A DNA stretch of 64,000 bases from Hemibagrus wyckioides (GCF_019097595.1 NC_080716.1:34413401-34477400); one strand, 5' to 3'. Numbered from the stretch's first letter, positions 11,214 to 22,390 are shown. The notes: generated from the sequence alone by a model not told the origin. Program-made: numbers and translations.

Positions 11214-14200
11214 GGGCATTGAGGATACTATGATATTATTATAATATAATCCACTTTATGAATAATAATTCTTATTTAAAAATTGAGGTTTCATAATTTT
11301 TGCTATTCATCATCCTCAGAAACTTTTTCCTGGTCAGAAGCTGCAGTGGTCACTTATAGAACGAAATTATAAGTTGGGAATGCTGTTGCAGCAGGTTGTG
11401 TTATCCCTAAAAATACATTGTAAAAAGAATATATTGGGGTGATCAGGTTTTCTCAGGACCAATAGTGATGTTCCTCACATGAGAAGAAGGCGCTGTGCTG
11501 TGAACGATTTCAGGAAACATTTTATACTAGTTATGGTTGCAGTAAATCTAAAGCTTATCCTGGAGACCCCAGAAGCACATCCAGGACATCTACATTCAGG
11601 AAGAAAATGTTACATTTCCAACAGATAAAATACTTTATAACCTACAGTAACATTTTTGTTACTATTATGGTATATACTGTGAAGCATCTTAGTGCAATAA
11701 GTTCATTCTAATACACACTAAATTTGGATTCCTTGTTTTGTCTGACAGGAGTGATCTTCTGCTGTTGTGGTTTTTCCGACTCAAAGTTCACAGATTCTGC
11801 TTAAAGAGTGACTGTTTGAGATATGCTGCATTCAGGAGGCTGGAGTTCAAAAAGAAAGGGTTTTTTTATTCAATGCTCTTTTGAGTAAAGTACAGTGGAG
11901 GGATGGAAGGTCCATGGAGGAGCAGAGGTGCTAGCATAAGGTGGTGTAGCTGGAGGTTCCATGCGGGCAAAGATGCAACTTTTTTTTTTTTTTTGCAAAG
12001 TCTTTTTATTGTAAAATGTTGATGTCAATGAATCTGGAGCCTTTCCTGGGGACACCCAGAAGCACATCCAGGACATTAACATGTGAAACTTCGAACAGAG
12101 AAAATACTTTATAACCTACAGTAACATTTTTGTTACTATTATGTCTGTACTGTGAAGCATCTCAGTGTCATAAGTTCATGTTAATACACACCAACACCAA
12201 TCTATTGTCTAATTTCATTTACTTATTTGGGTGAAATCTATCAAAGAAGTTTGCAGAAATAAAGACTTCTCATTAGCCTTGACACACCAGGCAGTGACAG
12301 TTTAATAGGCCAGAGGAAAGACTCAGGTTAGCAGTTGCTGTATAGCTTCTTTTTTTAAAACTCAGTGTTGTGTGTTCAGTGGTGATAAAGGGGACGAGGT
12401 GTGAAGATGGTTGTGTTAAAGCAATAACTGACTTTACAAGATGAAAATATTTGCATGTTGCATGCATTTAAGTTGTTGATGTGATGCTGATATCTGAGCC
12501 TACCACCTGCACCATACAGTAAAAATTAAGATGCATTAGACCCGATGTCCAGTTTTCAAATTGTCAGTTTGGGTGAGGCTGTGTCCAGTCTGGGCTTGGA
12601 TTCCTTTTCCTGTCTGACAGGAGTGATCTTCTGCTTGGAGCCATTTTGGTTGTTCTCAGTAGGATGACACTTTGACCAGTAGAGTGCTTCAAAGTCTGCG
12701 CTGTATGTTAGTTTGACTTTTCAATCACAGGCCTTCTCCAGTCACTCACACACAAACACACTGTGTGTCAGGGGACTCAAAGTCCCAGATCTAAGATTAT
12801 CACACATCTTTAATAATATTATGTGCTACATATTTGGTTACTTTTTGCAATAAAGTTGAAAAAGTGAAACACCTTCATGAGTAGAATAGTTACCTTTGTA
12901 TACATCATTATAGTTGTTTATTTATTATTTAGAGAGGTTAAGATGTATTTTTTACAGATGGTAGTTTAGATTTCCTGAATATGATTGAATCTTATGGGTT
13001 CTGTGTGTCTAAAATGTGCTTTTGTCATTAACAGACTGAATATTGTCCATATTTATGTCATGTTCTGTTTCTGTTCCCTTTTTAGTGCTGATTTCACTTA
13101 TACCAGTGGCCCAGGCTCAAGGTGATTTATATATAGTTTATCCTTTATATTGTCTGCAGATTTGATTTGTTTTGGTGCTGAGAAGGTTGTGCACAATTTA
13201 TTAATTTGTTCATTGTTTTTTAATACAGTTTTTATAGCTTTATATCAAAGGATGGCTGCAACATCAGATTTAAATAAATAGTTTTACACTCATATAGTTT
13301 TACACTGTTTAAATGTCTTAACATATTAAATATAAAACTGCACAAGTTTAATGACAGCAGCACAAGAGAGCGACTGACATAACTAGTACTAAATAAAATG
13401 CTCCATGATGCCCCTGATTTCTTAATATTAAGCAGGTTACACATATCAGTATCAACAAGTAACAAAAACATGTACTCATACTCACTCTAAACATGATATT
13501 AGTAGTGTAGACTTGGGAATGACTTTATGTAAGGTTTATTAACAACAGAATGTTTTATAGGGAGTCCTAAAGCTGTGGTGTCCATAACACCTGATACACA
13601 TGTGTTCATTGGAGAGAGTGTTACTGTCAGATGTAACATACAGGGAGGAGGAGACACTCAGTGGACTTACAACTGGAAGAGAAATAATACTGAACTTAAA
13701 GGGGACAGATTGAGAAAATACACAGACAACACACAGCAGGAGTTTAGAATCATGACTGTAAATTACTCTGACAGTGGTACCTACACCTGCAGAGGAAATG
13801 GGAGAGACTCTCAGAGCTCAGAGATCAGTGATGCTCTTACACTGACTGTATCAGGTGAGTGTCAGGAACAGCTGGACAGTTCCCTGCCAGGCCCAGAGAG
13901 GGCGCTGGCAGGTGAACCTTGGAAGCCTGCTTCTTTGTGTGTCTTGTTACGCCCTTCCTATTGTTCCTATCCTGATTGTGTCACCTGTATCCCATTAGCC
14001 CTAATGTCTACCCCTATAAATAGGGATCCTTGTGTTTGGGTCCTGGTCCATGATTGTTATCTGTACCGTGGTTTCTGTTGGGGTTTTGTTTGCTAGGTTC
14101 CATGCCCAAGCTAAGGTCTAGGTTTAGTTTAGTTTAGTTACCCACGCCATGTCTAGTGTTACGTTTGTTTCCCTATGTCGCGTCTTAAATGTAATAAAAG

Positions 14201-17200
14201 CAGTGCTTTGCTGAATCCTGCGCATGGGTCTCATTACACCGTGTGCTGGTGTGCGCACACACACCACGGGCGTCTGGGGACGAGCCCCGCATAGGGCGGG
14301 GGTCCAAGACGTTACAGTGAGTCTGTGGGTGTTTTTATTTCTTATTTAATGTTAACATTATTTTTTAGGGTTCAGATTTTGAGCTGTAAGTAACGGAGTC
14401 CCTGTTTCTTTAATTTTGACTTTCATTTCCCTGTCTACTAGACACCAGTTTCTATCACACCATCATGTCTTTTTCAGTAGCATCTGGGTTTTATATAAAG
14501 TACTTTTTGTATTTTCACTCTTGATAATGCTCAGTTATTGTGTGCTGTCTCTCTCTGGGCCAAAGTAAATAGCCAGCTTTAAATCTTCTTTGAAAGATCT
14601 TCTTTAATCTTTCTTTTGAATAGGTTTTTTATTAGGTATAAATAATTAATGCAGTATATTTCTATTTATTATTATTATTATTATTATTATACATAACTCT
14701 CAACTCTTTGTTTCTGTTTCATCAATCTGTAAAAATAAGTATATATGGGATCTATAAAGTGCTTTGGGTCAGTTTCTGTTTCTAAATGTGCTTTGTAAAT
14801 AAAGGTTGATTTAATGTGATGTCAAAGGAGAGTACTAACAGAAAAAAACAAATATTTGGTCAAAACCTGATTATTCATCATGTTTGGCTGTTTTTTCAAT
14901 TCTGGACTGCCTCACATATATTCAGTAAACAGCATTGTTTTAAAGACAAAAGTCAATTGAATTTAATATAATTTCATATAATTTATAAGAACTGGGATTG
15001 ACATGCAAACAAAACATTTCATCTTTACTAAAAAGTCAGACTGATCCTGCTTTCATTGTTGGACTCAGCTGAAAATGATTAATGTTTCTCAGCTAGATTA
15101 TGATTAGCATCAGAATGCCTGTAGATTTTTGGGAAAGGTCCTCTGTCATGGCTTTACTGTACAATGTGATTTTGCTCATTTAAAAAAAAATGCAGATATG
15201 TTCAGATGTTGGTGCAGGATTTGTACAAGATCCATGAAATATCAATCTAAAACCAGTAAATAGTGTTTCTACACTTCAGTCCAATCAGGAATTTTGTTAA
15301 ATAGAAAACATACTGAATTCCAGCCGTGTAAGAAAACATACAACTGTAACATCTTGTATCAAATGTTAAATATAAATGTTTGTTTTAGACACAAAGCATC
15401 TGTTAGACACAGTGAATCTACTGCTTATGTTGGAAAGTGAAAAGCAGCTCTGACTCCATCATTTCCTACCAACAGCAGTAAAACCCAAACCGACTGTGAG
15501 AGTGAATCCTCAGAGCTCCGTCTACACTGGAGACACCGTCACTCTGAGCTGTGAGCTGCAGCAGGGGACTGGATGGAAGTTTCACTGGAACAAAAATAAT
15601 CAGTTACAGAATCGGAACAGGGGACAAGAGAACACACTTAAAGTGACAGTCGATAATGCAGGAGAAACAGAGTACCGGTGTTGGGCATTCAGGAGAAACT
15701 ACTACAAAGAGCAAAAGAACTACAATACAGAGTACAGTGATCCTGTCAAGATTACAGTGAGAGGTATGTCATGATTTTTTTTCCTCTTTTCATCACAGGT
15801 TTGTTAGAAGGTTTAAGAAAAAATATTGAATAATTATATTATAATTCCTTGTGATTTCTTATGTTTAAAATAAGCTTTAAATACATCTGTTTAAAATTAT
15901 TTGTAATTTGTGGCTGAAGAGATTCAAAGTAAAGTATTTATAAATTTAGAAAAAGGGTAAAGCTCGTCTTCCTACATGTAAAAGTCCTCAGAACAAAACT
16001 TTTTTTTGAGTAGTTATAGTTTTGCTATTACATGACAAGCTGCATGTTTATTTATTGATATTTATTAATGATATTTATTCATTAAAAGTGAGAAAAAAAG
16101 AGATTGGTGAGGAAATGACTTTATAGCTGCTATAATGTAACGAGAGCAGGAACTAATGTGCATTACAGACACTCCTCAACAATAAATCTAACTAAATAGA
16201 TAAAGTACAGTGTTTCATTCATTAATCAAAGAAACATTGTAAACATTGTCATGTTTCAGAGATTTAAAAGAATAAAACACGAGAACATGCTGTAATAAAT
16301 AATATTAATCTGTACTTCAGTGTGGAAACAGTAACTCTGTGTATTAATATTTGTAACTGTTACTCAGTTAGTTGGTCTTTCATAGTTAAACAGGGCTGTG
16401 TAAAACTAGTGTTTCTGTAAGATATCATGACTGCTGACAGATTATAGTTACACTGACTGTATCAGGTGAGTGTGTGAGGATTTCTGGAGACATGAAAATG
16501 TGCAGTTAGACATTCATGTACAATCATTTTGTATATCCTGCATATTAGAGAGACCACAGGCAGTAGTGAGTGTATCTCCACAGAGCTGGCTGACTGAAGG
16601 AGACTCAGTGACTCTAAGCTGTGAGGTTACAGACTCCTCTACAGACTGGACATTCAGCTGGTACACAGTTGTTCCCTACAGAGACGGCTTAACTGGAATA
16701 AATAATAATGGTGGCTATAGCGTGTATGTGGAGCTCCTCTCAGACAGCAGCAGAGGATCTGGAGGCAAATACACTCTCAGTCCTGCTGCTCTTAATCACA
16801 CAGGAGTTTATATGTGCAGAGGAGAGAGAGGAGAACCAGCCTTTCACTCACAGTACAGCAATCCACAGCCACTATGGATCACTGGTGAGGAAAATTAACT
16901 GTTGTGTTGAAGTGTAGAATAGAAAAGTGTGAATGTAAGATCAGATTAATGCTACATGTATTGATTAATATGTATAAGTTAAAGAGTCCGAAATGCTGCT
17001 AGAGGATTAGTGTCATGTTTTCCTTGTGTTCCCCTGTTTTTTGTGATTTCTCCATCCCCTTTTATTGGCTATTTTTTCTTGGTAACATACCTGAAAATAA
17101 AAACTTTCAATTTAGTGTCCTTGTGTTCTGCTTATTATTATGCATGTTCACTCTATTTGTTTCATTTATGTTTTTTTTTCTGTGTTTAAGGTGAATCTCA

Positions 17201-19698
17201 TCCAGTCTCTCTGATCATCAATCCCAGCAGAACTCAACACTTTACTAATGACTCTCTCTCACTGAGCTGTGAGGACCAGAGTAACTCTACTGGATGGACA
17301 GTGAGACGATACACACACAGTGAGAGAGTGTTAGATTGTTCACACTGGGGATCAGTTACAGGATCTACATGTAACATCAGCTTCCTCTCCACATCCTACA
17401 CTGGAGTTTACTGGTGTGAGTCTGAATCTGGAGAAAACAGTAATCCTGTCCACATCACAGTGCATGGTGAGTCTTCATGTAGTGTGGAAAAGAGAAATGT
17501 TCTGAGTATGAATACATGTATGCTAGTAGTAGATACTAGTTTTACTAGGATCAGTACCTGAGCATAGAATTGAATCAGTATTCAATAATCATATCTCTAC
17601 TGATGAATCCATAATTCAGCTGAATGTTTCCTCATGAGCTAGTGTAGGCAGTTTTCTGTAGACTTGAATTAAATATCTGCAGACTCCACAGGTTAAGATA
17701 TTTACAGATAAATTAGAGAGATTTTATTTATTATCTACAGACACATCATAGTGTGTGGATTTCCTTCTTTGTGATGTTCTGTGTTCTAGATGGTGATGTG
17801 ATCCTGGAGAGTCCTGTCCATCCTGTGACTGAGGGACATCCTCTGACTCTATGCTGTTTATATCACAACCCAAACCCCTCAAACCTCCGAGCTGATTTCT
17901 ATAAAGATGGATCAGTTCTCCAGAACCAGACTACAGGAGAGATGATCATCCAAACTGTCTCAAAGTCAGATGAAGGTTTCTACCACTGTAAACACCCAGA
18001 GAGAGGAGAGTCACCCAAAAGCTGGATCTCAGTCACACGTGAGAAACCTTTTTAAAAAATTATTTTTATTTGATTTTGTTTTTAATAACAAGTATTTTTA
18101 TGTTTAATTGCTGAAATTCTTTTTCTCTTTAGTCTCAGTTCCTAGTTCCAGTGGTGGATCCAATTATATTTTTATATTAGTACTGTCTGGAAGTTTGGGA
18201 TTTGTGTTCATCACTTTTCTGATCTTATTGATCCTGCTGTTGTCCTACAAAAGAAAAAAAGGTCAGATAACTGCTTTAGCTATGTTGAGTATTATATAAT
18301 GAGAGGAACAAGTAGCTTTATTTTATTTCAGACATTTCCTCTTACATTAGGAGATTCAACTATAGATTAACTCTATACAGTAAAGTACAGAAGTGTCTTG
18401 TAGAGATTAACACACTGCACTGTGTTCAGGTGAAGCTGCAGCTGAGAGCAATGATGCCACTTACACACAGGTGAAAAAGAAAAAGAAGACAAATGGTAGA
18501 GTATTTTTAATGATTCAACATTGAATGTATTTATTAAAAACCAAAGTTAGCAAATAACACTTGAAGTCTTCAGCACATAATTTCTTATATGAACAAATTG
18601 CATCCACGCATCTGAGGTCATAATCTAGAGACTGATATTGACTGAAGTTGATTTATGACTGATGTATAAAAAAGCTAAAGATCATTGACTAGTTTTGTTT
18701 TTTAGCTTCTGCAGGAGCTGATGCTGATGTGACTTATGCTGAGATCCAAATAAAACCAAAGAAAAAAGCAAAGAGAATAAAAGGTAGAGCAAAATGATGT
18801 TTTATCATGTTTTATAATGTCCCATTACAGCACATCCCAATTTTTTTTAAAACAGCAGCTTCCTGTTTAATATTACAGCATGTACAGTATAAACAGTCAT
18901 TCCCTTACCAGCCTCCTGAAGTGAATAAGACAAAATCTGCTGTCTGTCCTGTTACCGAGCATAAAGTCCTCTGTCTTGAAGATTGTCCCATGTCAGAAAA
19001 TGTCCTGAATGTAACACAGTGCTCACACTGGAGACTCATTCTATAAATGTTAAATAAACTTCTTACACAAAAGTCCATATTACATGTTTATTGAATAATA
19101 TCAACACATCCCCCTAAAGAAATTATAAGCTATTAGAACAAGTGCATTAATATAAACCTGATTTTCAGCTGCATTACTGTCAGAGCTGCTGTTATAGAAA
19201 ATTAATCACCACCACCTGACCAATCAGAATCCAGAATTAAACACTGCTCTAGTCTAAAGTATTATAATTGTGTATGATTTAATATCTAGATCATATTCTT
19301 TGTAATAATTTAAATGACTGTAATTCAGGAGATTAATTCACGATATCTGATTTCCACTAGAAAAAGCCAGTGTGGATGATGATACTGTCTATTCAGCAGT
19401 GAAGCACAACATGGAGGTAAGACTCATGACATTTACAGCATAAATATTAAAAGACAAACCAAACACCATGAAGTAAGAGATTTTAAAAGCTGCATTAGAG
19501 AGATATTGTCACAGAATCTGTAAGAGTTCATCCATGTTTGATTTGTCCAGATAACTTTCCATCATTTCAGTCTACATGAACAAATATGACATAGTTAACT
19601 ATGAACATATAAATTACTGACATGAATAGTAACAGGAAATATCAGGAGAAATGGATTTATAAATGTATTTATTGTCTAAATCTTTCTCTCTGCAGTGA
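3069..19698 (+). CDS. R1: five-Ig-domain FcR-like/LITR-like receptor with inhibitory (ITIM) tail
   Basis: Spliced type I membrane receptor. Exons: 3069-3099, 13086-13121, 13561-13854, 15479-15763, 16549-16884, 17191-17466, 17790-18038, 18133-18261, 18430-18495, 18706-18783, 19361-19416, stop 19696-19698. They total 1839 nt and join without a frame break into 612 residues. The signal peptide (1-22) is [20 protein letters not shown] plus AQ. Ig domains are D1 23-120, D2 121-215, D3 216-327, D4 328-419 and D5 420-502, with the usual cysteine pairs and [12 protein letters not shown] motifs. A transmembrane helix lies at about 513-538. The tail has ATYTQV (Y557), VTYAEI (Y578, a canonical ITIM) and TVYSAV (Y604, ITSM-like). 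Such tails recruit SH2 phosphatases in known receptors. Ligand unknown. Intron 1 is 10 kb and loaded with transposons. The family name (FcR-like/LITR) is inferred from motif pattern. Confidence 0.85.
3430..4386. repeat. Intron-1 local module (recurring in all three genes)
   Basis: Contains 'cacttctcattagccttgta', a GGGCAGTGACAGTTTTAGAG stretch, a CAGTGCTGTGTGTTCAGC stretch and GACAGGAGTGATCTTCTGCT in this order. The same string of landmarks recurs, whole or in part, at 10745-10960, 11690-11830, 12110-12650, 30060-30240, 30300-30840, 47690-47830 and 47860-48480. Non-coding; it looks like repeated internal duplication of intron sequence. Confidence 0.65.
4387..6641. repeat. Segmental duplication block, copy 1
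   Basis: Closely matches 41462-43375 (plus 45118-45325) and, from about 5044, 60147-62200. It ends in a stretch that includes 'gacgtcattaactgggactc' and 'tccaggaccatggtgctaca', a sequence style that is widespread as interspersed repeat in fish genomes. Copy 1 lacks a 34-bp segment near 5450 that copies 2 and 3 carry. Copies 1 and 2 both lack about 435 bp (60755-61190) that copy 3 carries. Short frames in it are repeated with the block and look incidental. Confidence 0.85.
6956..7180 (+). pseudogene. hAT transposase remnant: BED-type zinc finger
   Basis: About 70 codons include VWDHF, then CDYC (C-x2-C), then a [12 protein letters not shown] tail supplying the two histidines: the BED finger that hAT transposases use to bind DNA. 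No RNase-H-like catalytic domain or dimerisation region follows, so this is a fragment. The near-identical fragment in the second copy is at 62590-62780. Confidence 0.7.
8054..8138. repeat. (ATT)n microsatellite
   Basis: About 28 ATT units with one interruption. The homologous position in the second copy (63746-63763) has only about 6 units. The poly-tyrosine open frame here is an artefact. Confidence 0.95.
8449..8880 (+). pseudogene. Tc1 transposase, N-terminal/central part, broken
   Basis: The frame carries Tc1-type segments: a helix-turn-helix-like RRQGHGRSR region, then in a shifted frame a WSDESRF catalytic-aspartate motif near 8770. Stops and frame changes break it, and the second aspartate and glutamate of the DDE triad are missing because of the internal deletion. 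Not functional. Confidence 0.75.
8906..9518. other. Intron-1 spacer, no gene seen
   Basis: AT-rich sequence with a poly-T run (9312-9327) and a short GA run at 9444-9461. Nothing else recognised. Confidence 0.5.
9519..10070. repeat. 45-bp minisatellite, about 12 copies
   Basis: Unit 'gattcagctgattctcagtg' plus 'gactcgtggagtcgggttat' plus 'agacc' repeats every 45 bp with sparse substitutions. Because 45 is a multiple of three, both strands stay open: the plus strand reads a 15-residue hydrophobic repeat ([15 protein letters not shown]), the minus strand a polar 15-residue repeat ([15 protein letters not shown]). It lies in R1 intron 1 and is most simply a non-coding minisatellite. Confidence 0.95.
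10071..13085. other. Rest of R1 intron 1: repeated modules, no exon seen
   Basis: Contains a (TA)n tract at 11171-11213, three partial copies of the intron-1 module (10745-10960, 11690-11830, 12110-12650) and poly-T runs. A TTTTTAG acceptor closes it at 13085. Open frames here are short and lack coding character. Confidence 0.6.
13086..13121 (+). CDS. R1 exon 2, end of signal peptide
   Basis: 36-nt exon between CCCTTTTTAG and GTGATT. Joined to exon 1 it gives the hydrophobic core [11 protein letters not shown] followed by AQG. Same size and place in R2 (34709-34744) and R3 (50475-50510). Confidence 0.8.
13561..13854 (+). CDS. R1 exon 3, Ig domain D1
   Basis: 98 codons. Cysteine in VTVRCNIQ, tryptophan in YNWKRNN, second cysteine in SDSGTYTC, ending in LTLTVSG. 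The donor GTGAG at 13855 is the left copy of a target-site duplication made by the LTR that follows immediately. Confidence 0.9.
13860..14316 (+). mobile_element. Solo LTR, 457 bp, inserted in the R1 splice donor
   Basis: Starts TGTCAGGAACAGCTGG, ends GACGTTACA, with direct repeat GTGAG on both sides (13855-13859, 14317-14321). R2 has the uninterrupted site CAGGTGAGTCTGTGGG at 35473. Inside are a TATA-like CTATAAATAG and an AATAAA (14192), as expected for an LTR read in + orientation. A truncated relative is at 50606-50920. Confidence 0.88.
14322..15478. other. R1 intron 3, no gene seen
   Basis: AT-rich intron homologous to R2 35481-36413, with an (ATT)n tract at about 14667-14690. Ends in the CCAACAGCAG acceptor. 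Confidence 0.7.
15479..15763 (+). CDS. R1 exon 4, Ig domain D2
   Basis: 95 codons: [19 protein letters not shown] with the first cysteine, tryptophan in GWKFHW, second cysteine in ETEYRCWAF, ending KITVRG before GTATGT. Confidence 0.9.
16549..16884 (+). CDS. R1 exon 5, Ig domain D3
   Basis: 112 codons: [18 protein letters not shown], tryptophan in [16 protein letters not shown] near the end (also a glycosylation sequon). Nearly identical to R3 56827-57162. Confidence 0.92.
17191..17466 (+). CDS. R1 exon 6, Ig domain D4
   Basis: 92 codons: [20 protein letters not shown] and later [12 protein letters not shown]. It carries an extra cysteine in GSTCNIS where R3 has arginine (TGT versus CGT). 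Confidence 0.92.
17790..18038 (+). CDS. R1 exon 7, Ig domain D5
   Basis: 83 codons: [19 protein letters not shown], then [12 protein letters not shown]3 reads TLRCLYHNP at the first cysteine; R1 has an additional cysteine from CGC to TGC. Confidence 0.92.
18133..18261 (+). CDS. R1 exon 8, transmembrane segment
   Basis: 43 codons: a short [11 protein letters not shown] stalk, a hydrophobic helix of about 25 residues without charge, then SYKRKKG as stop-transfer. Unlike the transmembrane exon of R2 and R3. The donor is a weak GTCAG. Confidence 0.88.
18430..18495 (+). CDS. R1 exon 9, cytoplasmic tail with tyrosine motif ATYTQV
   Basis: 22 codons between GTGTTCAG and [21 protein letters not shown] followed by a lysine run. 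The motif resembles an ITIM but has alanine at -2. Confidence 0.8.
18706..18783 (+). CDS. R1 exon 10, cytoplasmic tail with canonical ITIM VTYAEI
   Basis: 26 codons after [27 protein letters not shown] and a basic end. V-x-Y-x-x-I fits the ITIM consensus for SHP-type phosphatases. Confidence 0.85.
19361..19416 (+). CDS. R1 exon 11, cytoplasmic tail with ITSM-like TVYSAV
   Basis: 56 nt coding [19 protein letters not shown]. It ends in phase 0, and the next acceptor (CTCTCTGCAG, 19695) begins directly with the TGA stop at 19696. Confidence 0.8.
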
Positions 19699-20039
19699 GC
19701 CATGTGTCTGTTCTGATGAAGCAACAGTTATCAGATGGATGGATGGATGGATGGATGGATGGATGGATGCAGCAAAAGAATAGCATATGCAGTAAGAAAT
19801 TATCAAGAGTAATATAATAATGTAATCTGTAATATTATAAATATTAATAAAAATAGAATAAATATGTGTATACCAGTGCAACTATTAACAAGAGATATGC
19901 AGCAAAGTAGATATGATCATCCACAATAATCTGCATCAGTGTAATTATATAGTGATTAGCAGCAGTGCAGTAAACAGAATCCCACCAACAGAAGCCCAAT
20001 GCACTTATTTAAGGAACAGACACAATAACATCCTGGTAC
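19699..20039 (+). other. R1 3' UTR and flank
   Basis: Holds a (GGAT)n tract at 19734-19769 and two AATAAA signals at 19846-19851 and 19857-19862, either of which could end the R1 transcript. No other gene. Confidence 0.55.
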
Positions 20040-20352
20040 AGTGATGAACTATTCTCCTGTACCGGTCCTTGCTGCAGCTGTTTGACCAATAAGTCATGGA
20101 GGGGATGTGATGCATTGTCCAGGATGGACATTAGTTTGTTTAGTGTCTTTTCCACGACCACAAACAGTTGAGGGAGCATCCCAGTACAGAGCCAGTCTTC
20201 TTTATCAGTGTGTTCAGCTTCCTTGCTTCTCCGGCTCTAATGCTGCCTCCCCAGCATAATGCTGCAAAGAAGACAGCACTCACAACATCAGACTGGTAGA
20301 AGATCTCCAACATCTTACTGCAAACATTAAAGCATCTGAGCTTCCTCAGAAA
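20040..20352 (-). pseudogene. LINE reverse transcriptase C-terminal fragment
   Basis: On the minus strand the frame reads YFLRKLRCFNVCSKMLEIFY, then AALCWGGSIRAGEARKLNTL, a C-terminal segment typical of fish LINE polymerases (compare 49660-49860). It is truncated on both sides and joins the 34-bp repeat array in the same frame. Confidence 0.75.
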
Positions 20353-20476
20353 GTACTCCTCCCCTTCCTGTACACAGCAGTAGACTCTACTCCTCCCCTT
20401 CCTGTACACAGCAGTAGAGTCTACTCATCCCCTTCCTGTGCACAGCAGTAGAGTCTACTCATCCCCTTTCTGTATG
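20353..20476. repeat. 34-bp minisatellite, short array (about 4 copies)
   Basis: Same unit as 1-806 and followed by the same flank, so the two loci are duplicates with very different copy numbers. Confidence 0.9.
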
Positions 20477-21420
20477 CAGGAACATTTCTTATTAATTTTT
20501 TATTTAATAACTTTTTTACTCTTTTTATACTCCTTCTGTATATATACATGTGGCACATTTGCATATTTTAAAGCATTTAAAAATAGATAATTCATAAATA
20601 TAATTTTATTAATGCACTTTTAACTGGATACATGCTATACAAGTACAAGAAAAATAAGATCAGAAACGAGAGTCTAAAATACAGATTTTTCTGTTACTCA
20701 TACTAATTCCACTGAAAGTACATTAATTTATGTTTGTGGCTCATTTACATATTTTAATAAAAATGTTTATTTTTATTTTTCTCATATACTTACACTTCAG
20801 TGCTTTTGGTTGGTTTTTGGAAATGTGAGTGAAGTCTGTAAGGCCGTCACTGTTTTCTAACAGAAAGTAAGTTAATCTTGTTGATGCACAAAACTTCACT
20901 GATGAACGAATTATGATGAAGGTAAAGTTAACTGAGATGAAGAATTACTTTTTTTTGGTTCTGCAACATGCAGCCATTGTTCTGCACACACACACACACA
21001 CTTCTTTTTAAATACATGTTGCTTTTGAAATTTTCTTTCTATATTTTTATAAACATTTTTATTGTTCATATTTTTGTCTTTACAAATGACCTGATGCTTT
21101 GTAACTCATCTCACTGTGTTCATAAATGTCCTGATATGACTTTGTTTGTAGCTTAAATAATGTTTGTATTAAAGTTTTATGCATGCACAATACCTATTTT
21201 AATAAATCATTGGAAATGGAATACAGATATTATGCATTCACAAAATCTCTGAAATTAAATCTGTGTACATGAGCTGCATAAACATTCTAACTATCAATAT
21301 ATGGATTTGAAGACATGCCCACATTTCCAAATATGGTATGAAGCACAGTTTTTATCTTAACTTGTTATTGTCCTTGTAGTTCTCTGGGAAATTATTGAGC
21401 ACTCCTCTAATGCTGTTGCT
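20477..21420. repeat. Segmental duplication, copy 2 (partner 807-2025)
   Basis: Matches 807-2025 without the LTR at 1524-1918. Contains a short (CA)n at 20986-21000. No gene. Confidence 0.85.
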
Positions 21421-22274
21421 CTGAGGCTGAATGTTCTGGTGGACTTGGGGGAGCAGCTGCTCCTTCTTGTACTTCTTGATTGCATAATCATCATAATGCT
21501 TCTATGTTTGTAAGTCATGTAGCTGACAAAAAAAAATCAGCAAGAGGAAACAAATTTATGTGATGAATTTACTCTGGTGTTCCTAGACCTTAGTTAGTCC
21601 TGATGATCACTCATAAGGGTTTGCTGTGATTAAACCAGAAATCTACAAAAGTTAAATTTTTAGGGTGTTTAGACTGCTAGAAAAAAAACATGGAGTGAGG
21701 GCTCTGGTGGCTGAATCCCATCTGTATAAGTAATAGATAAGTGGATACTGGATAATTAGTCCATAAGTGACATTCTGAGTCCGGAGTATGATTTCCATTA
21801 AGTCAGCATTATTTACTGTATAAAGACAAGAAGAAACAACAAAAGAAAGATAAAGGAATGGTGAAATGTCCTTAAACAATGTAACTACAAAATACTGTGT
21901 TATTAAATGCATTTCTTTCATACGCGTCACTTCTGGCAGCACTGCATGAGCTCACAGCGCCATCTAGCGGCTGTGTGCAGGTCAAGCTTAGCATCTCTAT
22001 TTAAAGAAGTTTATAATAAAATAAAAATAATCCCTTTCCACCTGATACCTAGAGATACAGAGAACCTGAGACACGTCTTTGTAAAATAGAGATCGGTGGA
22101 TGTCTGAAACTGTCATGTTTACAGTGCGTTACTATTGATGTTTAAAGTAAAGAATAGAGAACATTATAAAGTGACATCTAATTGAAATGAATGTTGTTTA
22201 AGTGATTATTAAACTGAAGGTTTTTCAGTGATAATGTATAATTTAATAAATTGTTTAAATCTATTTGGATAAAA
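21421..22274. other. Intergenic, no gene recognised
   Basis: AT-rich; short open frames on both strands have no recognisable motif. 22275-22390 beyond it is a fragment of the duplicated block. Confidence 0.45.
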
Positions 22275-22390
22275 TCAGGATTAAAACCATACAGCAGTTA
22301 CCACTAGAGGGAGTCAAAGGCATTTTAGTTTCACTTTTTAGTCACTGACCACCACATACTGAGTTACACAGAGAAACAGGTTTTACAGTG
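22275..22390. repeat. Fragment of duplicated block (compare 60705-60800)
   Basis: Contains 'cagcagttaccactagaggg' followed by the CACTGACCACCACATACTGA stretch that only the longer copy 3 of the block retains. Confidence 0.75.

Noticed and set aside
13575..14096. D1 read-through frame into the following 240 bp as a native C-terminus
   Set aside because: The extra codons are solo-LTR sequence after a good splice donor. A truncated secreted form is conceivable but unsupported, so D1 was ended at 13854.
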